Below are positions 59,069-64,000 of a DNA stretch of 64,000 nt, in pieces. Position 1 is the first letter of the stretch. Every line of letters begins with the position of its first letter. The stretch comes from DATAEY01 sp038199035 (GTDB taxonomy: Bacteria; Actinomycetota; Thermoleophilia; Solirubrobacterales; Solirubrobacteraceae). The stretch covers positions 16,184-80,183 of the forward strand of contig JBBPZM010000047.1 in assembly GCA_038199035.1 (NCBI GenBank), given 5' to 3'. Below the pieces are notes generated by a model. It had not been told where the DNA came from. It ran no database searches and saw only the letters and a program-made list of their open reading frames with translations. A program made the position numbers and the translations under genes.

Positions 59069-59487
59069 TCGTCCTCGACACCTCCGTCGTCGTGGCTTAC
59101 ATGAACCAGGCGGACTCGCGGCACGTCGGCGTCGCCGAGTGGATCGACTCGGCCGCCGACGACCTCGTGACCACACCGCTGGTCCTCGCGGAGATCGACC
59201 ACCTCGTCAGTCGCTATGGGGGCGAGAGGGCGGCTCAGGCCCTGCGCGCCGATCTGGCCGCGGGGGCCTACCTGGTGGACTGGTGGGCCGGGGCGCTGCA
59301 GGACACGTTGGCTGTCGCCGAGCGCTACGGTTCACTGGAGCTCGGCTTGGTCGATGCGTCGCTCGTGGCGCTGGCCGGGCGTGTCGCGACGGTCGAGGTG
59401 GCGACGCTCGACGAACGCCATTTCCGTGTCCTGCGGCCGCTCCGGGGTGGAACCGCCTTCACGGTCTTGCCGGCGGACGAAAGCTGA
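59065..59487 (+). CDS. PIN domain toxin (VapC-like)
   Basis: A 140-residue PIN ribonuclease: acidic residues in VLDTSVVVAY (D5), LAEIDHL, LGLVDASLVALA and TLDERHF form the metal site. It would cleave tRNA or rRNA until bound by the antitoxin. Confidence 0.88.
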   Translation: MIVLDTSVVVAYMNQADSRHVGVAEWIDSAADDLVTTPLVLAEIDHLVSRYGGERAAQALRADLAAGAYLVDWWAGALQDTLAVAERYGSLELGLVDASLVALAGRVATVEVATLDERHFRVLRPLRGGTAFTVLPADES

Positions 59488-59543
59488 GGGCCCCCCGCGC
59501 CACGCCGAGTCGATCCCGCGGTCGCCCTAGGGTTGGGACCGCC

Positions 59544-60638
59544 ATGGCCGTCCCCCTGTTCGACACCGCCACGCCGCTCGAGCCGCTGCGCGAGCAGCTG
59601 CGGGAGCGAGCTGCCGCGGTGCTCGACGCCGGGCGCTACATCCTCGGCCCGGAGGTCGCGGCCTTCGAGGCCGAGCTGGCCGCCTACCTGGGCGTGCGCC
59701 ACGTCGTTGGCGTGGCCAACGGCACCGACGCGCTGACCATCGCCCTGCGCGCGATGGGCGTCGGAGCGGGCGACGAAGTCGTGGTGCCCTCGTTCACGTT
59801 CTACGCCAGCGCCGAGGCGGTGCCGCCCACCGGCGCGCGGCCCGTGTTCTGCGATGTCGATGCCGACACCTTCTGCCTGACCGCCGACACCGTTCGCGCG
59901 GCGCTTACCCCGCGCACCAAGGCGGTGATCGCCGTGGACCTGTTCGGGAACGTCGCGCCGATCGCCCACATCGAGGCCCTCGGTGTCCCGGTGCTCGAGG
60001 ACGCCGCCCAGGCCGCCGGGGCCACGCTGAACGGTCGTCCTGCGGGATCGCTCGGCTCCGCGGCGACCTTCTCGTTCTTCCCGTCCAAGAACCTCGGAGC
60101 ATTTGGCGACGCCGGCGCGATCGCCACCGACGACGACGGGGTAGCCGAGGCGGCGCGCAGCCTGGGCTTCCACGGCTCGCGCGACAAGGTGACCTACGAG
60201 CGCGTGGGCTACAACTCGCGCCTCGACGAGCTGCAGGCGGCGCTGCTGCGGATCGCCCTGCCGCATCTCGACGGCTGGTGCGCGGGCCGCCGGGCGGCGG
60301 GGCGCCACTACGCCGACGCGGGCCTCGGCGACTACGTCGCCCTTCCCCGCCCGGTCGACGGCGCCGACCCGGCGTGGCACCTCTACGTCGTGCGCCATCC
60401 CCGGGCGGTGGCCCTCGAGGAGGCGCTCGGCCGGGTGGGCATCGGCGCGCGGGGCTACTACCGCACGCCGGTCCACCGCCAGCCGGCGATGCGCGAGTAC
60501 CTCGACGCAGCCCCGCTGCCCGTCACCGACGAGCTCGCCGAGACCCACCTCGCGCTGCCCATGAGTCCGGTGCTCACCCGCGCGCAGGCCGTCGAGGTCG
60601 CCTCCGCCGTGCGCGGCGCGCCGGCCGACACGGCCTGA
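59544..60638 (+). CDS. DegT/DnrJ/EryC1 sugar aminotransferase
   Basis: A 364-residue PLP enzyme: AGRYILGPEVAAFE, GVANGTDALTIALRA, VVPSFTFYASAEA, and PLP lysine in FSFFPSKNLGAFGDAG. It would aminate a keto-sugar nucleotide. Start ATG ten bases from TAGGGT. Coupled to the DUF354 gene by TGATG. Confidence 0.92.
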   Translation: MAVPLFDTATPLEPLREQLRERAAAVLDAGRYILGPEVAAFEAELAAYLGVRHVVGVANGTDALTIALRAMGVGAGDEVVVPSFTFYASAEAVPPTGARPVFCDVDADTFCLTADTVRAALTPRTKAVIAVDLFGNVAPIAHIEALGVPVLEDAAQAAGATLNGRPAGSLGSAATFSFFPSKNLGAFGDAGAIATDDDGVAEAARSLGFHGSRDKVTYERVGYNSRLDELQAALLRIALPHLDGWCAGRRAAGRHYADAGLGDYVALPRPVDGADPAWHLYVVRHPRAVALEEALGRVGIGARGYYRTPVHRQPAMREYLDAAPLPVTDELAETHLALPMSPVLTRAQAVEVASAVRGAPADTA

Positions 60639-61633
60639 TGCGCGTCTGGGTCGACCTCACCAACTCGCCGCACGTCCTCGTGCTCGCGCCGGTCGTCGCG
60701 GTCCTGCGCGAGCAGGGCGCCGAGGTCGAGGTCACCGCCCGCGACTTCGCCCAGACGCTCGAGCTCTGCGCCCGTCACGGCCTCGACGTCACCCCGATCG
60801 GACATCATCGGGGCGAGCGGCTGGCGGCCAAGGCGCTGGGGCTGGCATCGCGCTCGGTCGCCCTTGTGCGCTGGGCGCGGGGGCGGCGCTTCGACCTGGC
60901 CATCGGACACGGCTCCAACGACGTCACGGTCGCGGCCGCGCTCCTGCGCATCCCCTCCAGCACGACCTTCGACTACGAGTGGGCCACCGTCCAGCACAAC
61001 GTCAACTGCCGGCTGGCCCAGGCCGTCGTCGTCCCCCAGGCCATACCCCCGCAGCGCCTGTGCCGCTACGGCGCGACCGGCAAGCTCCACCGCTACCCCG
61101 GCCTGAAGGAGGAGTACTACCTCGCCGGCTTCGAGCCCGACCCGGCCGTGCTGGGCGAGCTGGGCCTGGACGCCTCCAAGCCCATCGTCGTCCTGCGCAC
61201 GCCGCCCGTCGTGTCGCTCTACCACCGCTTCGAGAACCAGCTCTTCGCGCGCGTGCTCGAGCGCCTGCGTGGGGGCCAGGCCGTCGTGCTGCCCCGCACT
61301 CCCCAGCAGCGCACCGAGCTCCAGGCGAGCGGCGGGCTGGTCGTGCCCGAGCACGCCGTCGACGCGCAGTCGCTGATCGCCTTCGCCGACCTCGTCGTCT
61401 CCGCCGGCGGCACGATGAACCGCGAGGCCGTCGCCCTCGACACGCCGGTCTACACCTCGTTCGAGGGGCGGCTGGGCGCGGTCGACGAGCAGCTGATCGC
61501 CCAGGGGCGCCTGCGCCGCCTGACCAGCCCCGACGACGTCACGCTCGTCAAGCGCCAGCGCTCCGCCGGCGAGCGCATCCGCCGCGACCCGCGTGAGCTG
61601 ACGCGGTTGCTCACCGCGCCGCTGCGCGGCTGA
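60638..61633 (+). CDS. DUF354 family glycosyltransferase-like protein
   Basis: A 331-residue GT-B-like protein: VWVDLTNSPHVLVLAPV at the start, GHGSNDVTVAAALLRIPS, and SAGGTMNREAVALDTPVYTS near the end. DUF354 proteins lie in surface polysaccharide clusters. Substrate unknown. Confidence 0.85.
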   Translation: MRVWVDLTNSPHVLVLAPVVAVLREQGAEVEVTARDFAQTLELCARHGLDVTPIGHHRGERLAAKALGLASRSVALVRWARGRRFDLAIGHGSNDVTVAAALLRIPSSTTFDYEWATVQHNVNCRLAQAVVVPQAIPPQRLCRYGATGKLHRYPGLKEEYYLAGFEPDPAVLGELGLDASKPIVVLRTPPVVSLYHRFENQLFARVLERLRGGQAVVLPRTPQQRTELQASGGLVVPEHAVDAQSLIAFADLVVSAGGTMNREAVALDTPVYTSFEGRLGAVDEQLIAQGRLRRLTSPDDVTLVKRQRSAGERIRRDPRELTRLLTAPLRG

Positions 61634-61713
61634 GCGCAGGCGCGCCAGGCCGAATGGCGCACCCTTCGTCCTTCGCCTGAACGCCCCATCCTCCGGCTCG
61701 CGGGACAGACCCC

Positions 61714-61719
61714 TAGAAT
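61714..61719 (+). promoter_or_regulatory. -10 element of the sugar dehydratase gene
   Basis: TAGAAT seven bases before the ATG at 61727. Confidence 0.5.
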
Positions 61720-61726
61720 CCGCGCG

Positions 61727-63640
61727 ATGCGCCGACGGTTTCGCTCGGCGGCCCTTCCCGTCCACCGTCACTCGCTCGGGCAGGTCGTGGTGGACGGCCT
61801 GCTGGTCGCCCTGGCCTGGGTGCTCGCCTTCCGGCTGCGCTTCGACAAGGGAATTCCGCTGCGCTACCAGGACCTGCTGGCCGCCACCGTCGGCCCGGTC
61901 GTCGGTGGCTCCCTGGTCATCTTTGCCCTGGGCGGCATGTACCAGAAGTGGTGGCGCTACCTGGGGCGCACCGACTACCGCGGCGTCCTGCGCTCGGTGG
62001 CGCTGGCCACCGTTGCCATCGCCGCCTACATCGCCGTTGCCCATCCCACCAAGATCCACGTTGGCGCGCGCGAAGCGGCGGTCTCGGCCCCCGCCGGGGT
62101 GATCGTCCTCTTCTTCCTGCTCACCGTGGCCTTCACCTGCGGCGTGCGCCTGGTGGTGAGCGAGGTCCTCGAGCGCCCGGTGCGCGGCTACCACGCGCCC
62201 CGCGGCGCGCGCGACGTCCTCATCGTCGGCGCCGGCTGGGGCGGGCAGTCCGTGCTGACCGAGCTGGTGCGCAACCCGGGGCTCGGCCTGCGCCCGGTGG
62301 GCTTCGTCGACGACGACCCGCGCAAGCGCAGCCTGCGCCTCAATCACGGTCTGCGGGTGCTGGGCCGCACCGACGAGCTCCCGCGCATCCTCGACGAGGC
62401 CGAGCCCGACGAGGTGCTGATCGCCATCCCCTCGGCGCCCGGGCGGCTGCGCGGGCGCGTGGTCAGCGCGTGCCGCGAGCGCGGGATCCCGGTGCGCACG
62501 CTGCCCACCGTGTTCGAGATCCTCCAGACCGGCTCAAACGTCATGGGGCAGGTCCGCGAGCTGCGCGTCGAGGACGTGCTCGGCCGCCAGCCCGTCCACG
62601 TCGAGCTCGAGCGCGTCGGGGCCTACCTCACCGGACAGGTGGTCATGGTCACCGGGGCGGGCGGGTCGATCGGGGGCGAGCTGTGCCGTCAGATCGCCCG
62701 CGTCGGGCCGCGCCGGCTGGTGCTCGTCGACCACGCCGAGGACAACCTGTTCGAGATCGTACGAGAGCTCGAGGAGGACCGCCACGTGCGCGGTGCGGTG
62801 GCCGTCCTGGCCGACTGCCGCGAGGAGGAGCGCATGCGCGAGGTCTTCGCCGAGCAGCGCCCGACCGCGGTCTTCCATGCCGCCGCCTACAAGCACGTCG
62901 GCCTGATGGAGGCCAACCCGGTCGAGGCCGTGCGCAACAACGCGCTGGCCACGCGCCTCGTCGCCCACATCGCGGGCGAGCACCGCGTCGGGACCTTCGT
63001 GCTCGTCTCCACCGACAAGGCGGTCTCGCCGGCCACCGTGATGGGGGCCTCCAAGGCGCTGGCCGAGTGGGCGGTCGAGGCGGCGGGCGCCCGCCATCCC
63101 GCCACGCGCTACTCGAGCGTGCGCTTCGGCAACGTGCTCGGATCCTCGGGCTCGGTCGTGCCGATCTTCCGTCGCCAGATCGCCGCCGGCGGGCCGGTGA
63201 CGGTGACCGATCGGGCGATGACCCGCTACTTCATGACGATCCCCGAGGCCGTCCAGCTGATCATCCGCTCGGGCTCGCTGGGCCAGGGCGGCGAGGTCTT
63301 CGTGCTCGAGATGGGCGAGCCCGTGGCCATCATGGACCTGGCGCGCGACATGATCCGACTCTACGGCCTCGAGCCCGACCGCGACGTCGCCATCGAGGTC
63401 ATCGGCCGCCGCCCGGGGGAGAAGCTGCACGAGGAGCTGTTCAACCCCTACGAGCGCCCGCAGCCCACGGCGGCCGACAAGATCCAGCTCGCCCGGCGCG
63501 AGCCCCTGGACCCCGAGTGGGTCGAGGAGACCTTCGACCAGGTCAACGTGCTCGTGCTCGAGGGCGACGCGGCCGGGCTGGCCGCTAAGGTCGCGGAGCT
63601 GTCCCGGGCGCGCGGCGGGCAGCCCGTGCGCGCGGCCTAG
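61727..63640 (+). CDS. membrane nucleotide-sugar 4,6-dehydratase (CapD/WbpM/PglF family)
   Basis: A 637-residue protein: four N-terminal helices, a Rossmann domain (VLIVGAGWGGQSVL), then the SDR catalytic domain (VTGAGGSIGGELCRQIA, HAAAYKHVGLME, STDKAVSPATVMGASK). The Met in the SMK triad replaces Tyr, as in WbpM. It makes 4-keto-6-deoxy sugars for the DegT enzyme. Confidence 0.92.
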   Translation: MRRRFRSAALPVHRHSLGQVVVDGLLVALAWVLAFRLRFDKGIPLRYQDLLAATVGPVVGGSLVIFALGGMYQKWWRYLGRTDYRGVLRSVALATVAIAAYIAVAHPTKIHVGAREAAVSAPAGVIVLFFLLTVAFTCGVRLVVSEVLERPVRGYHAPRGARDVLIVGAGWGGQSVLTELVRNPGLGLRPVGFVDDDPRKRSLRLNHGLRVLGRTDELPRILDEAEPDEVLIAIPSAPGRLRGRVVSACRERGIPVRTLPTVFEILQTGSNVMGQVRELRVEDVLGRQPVHVELERVGAYLTGQVVMVTGAGGSIGGELCRQIARVGPRRLVLVDHAEDNLFEIVRELEEDRHVRGAVAVLADCREEERMREVFAEQRPTAVFHAAAYKHVGLMEANPVEAVRNNALATRLVAHIAGEHRVGTFVLVSTDKAVSPATVMGASKALAEWAVEAAGARHPATRYSSVRFGNVLGSSGSVVPIFRRQIAAGGPVTVTDRAMTRYFMTIPEAVQLIIRSGSLGQGGEVFVLEMGEPVAIMDLARDMIRLYGLEPDRDVAIEVIGRRPGEKLHEELFNPYERPQPTAADKIQLARREPLDPEWVEETFDQVNVLVLEGDAAGLAAKVAELSRARGGQPVRAA

Positions 63641-63653
63641 ACTCCACCGACCG

Positions 63654-64000
63654 ATGGTCCCCGTCCTCGCCCTCTCGCTCGCGGGCCAGATCGAGAAGAT
63701 CGGCGCCTATGCCGGCTTCGTCGCCATCCCCGGGCTGGCGGTGCTGGCGCTGCTCTACTTCGCGCAGGCGCGCGAGCTGCGCCGACTGCGCGAGTGGGCG
63801 GGGCGCGCGCCCGAGCGCGCGCAGGAGCTCCAGGAACGCGTGGCCGAGCAGACCGCCGGCGCTGCTGCCTCGCGGCGGGTGACCACCCAGCCGCGCGCGA
63901 GCGCTCCGGCCACGGCCGCCGCCGCGCCGGCGCCCGGGTCTCGGCCCGCCGGCGCCGCCCCCGTGCCGGCGCCTGGGCCTCAGGCCGCCGGCGCCGCGCC
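63654..64000 (+). CDS. membrane protein with Pro/Ala-rich repeats, cut by the right edge
   Basis: Starts ATG at 63654, ten bases from TAGACT. One helix (AYAGFVAIPGLAVLALLYF), an Arg-rich coiled segment (ARELRRLREWAGRAPERA), then low-complexity Ala/Pro. The C-terminal part lies outside the window, so no function is assigned. Confidence 0.7.
   Translation, partial: MVPVLALSLAGQIEKIGAYAGFVAIPGLAVLALLYFAQARELRRLREWAGRAPERAQELQERVAEQTAGAAASRRVTTQPRASAPATAAAAPAPGSRPAGAAPVPAPGPQAAGAA
63927..64000 (+). repeat. 39-base tandem repeat in the edge gene
   Basis: Copies at 63927 and 63966 encode PAPGSRPAGAAPV and PAPGPQAAGAA. More copies may continue beyond the edge. Confidence 0.6.

Overview
The window is one GC-rich chromosomal segment carrying a complete replication-origin neighbourhood. 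The gene content is actinobacterial: ParAB, DciA, a fhaA-fhaB-pstP-rodA-pbpA-pknB cluster, DUF3662, DUF4446 and DUF151 proteins, and a b6-type menaquinol:cytochrome c reductase with a Rieske protein. Together with a KH/R3H Jag lacking its N-terminal domain and many conserved proteins of unknown function, this suggests a deep-branching actinobacterium of the Thermoleophilia (Solirubrobacterales-like). That placement is inference from gene content; there is no rRNA in the window.

Layout. 0-4.4 kb: menaquinone synthesis (polyprenyl synthase, MenG) and the bc-type complex on the minus strand. 4.4-9.7 kb: a tetrapyrrole block (hemL, a fused AhbA-AhbB-like protein, hemB) with a solitary DNA methyltransferase and two tiny membrane peptides. 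9.7-21.8 kb: mixed housekeeping genes (GNAT, ABC-2 exporter, YmdB-like phosphoesterase, GT87-like glycosyltransferase with GtrA, phosphodiesterase family, DUF4126, aminotransferase plus a first D-Ala-D-Ala ligase, DUF151). 21.8-27.6 kb: tRNA-Ile(GAU) and the left origin arm on the minus strand, parB-parA-rsmG-(LAGLIDADG-like)-jag-yidC-yidD-rnpA-rpmH. 27.6-37.2 kb: the right arm on the plus strand, dnaA-dnaN-recF-dciA-gyrB-gyrA. The strand switch between rpmH and dnaA marks the origin region.

37.2-42 kb: a non-coding stretch with an exceptional Shine-Dalgarno hairpin and a tiny ORF, then an HNH nuclease, RNase D, prephenate dehydratase, DUF4446 and a membrane-anchored secreted protein. 42-55 kb: a Ser/Thr phosphorylation and cell-wall cluster with three kinases, two FHA proteins, a PP2C phosphatase, RodA/FtsW, a class B PBP, a second D-Ala-D-Ala ligase and a class III nucleotide cyclase. 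55-58.7 kb: DsbA-like protein, purM, uppP, dedA. 58.8-59.5 kb: a VapBC toxin-antitoxin pair. 59.5-64 kb: the start of a surface-polysaccharide cluster (DegT aminotransferase, DUF354 protein, CapD/WbpM-type dehydratase) and a gene cut by the right edge.

Genes are tightly packed. ATGA, GTGA or TGATG overlaps are frequent, and many unit-leading genes have a TANNNT hexamer only 6-8 bases before the start codon, the arrangement expected for leaderless transcripts. No transposon, prophage, integron or CRISPR array was seen. The points most worth a second look are the SD-hairpin locus after gyrA, split parS-like arms near the origin, the CTG start of dnaA, a LAGLIDADG-like gene between rsmG and jag, the AhbA-AhbB fusion, and a large Gram-negative-type insert in GyrB.
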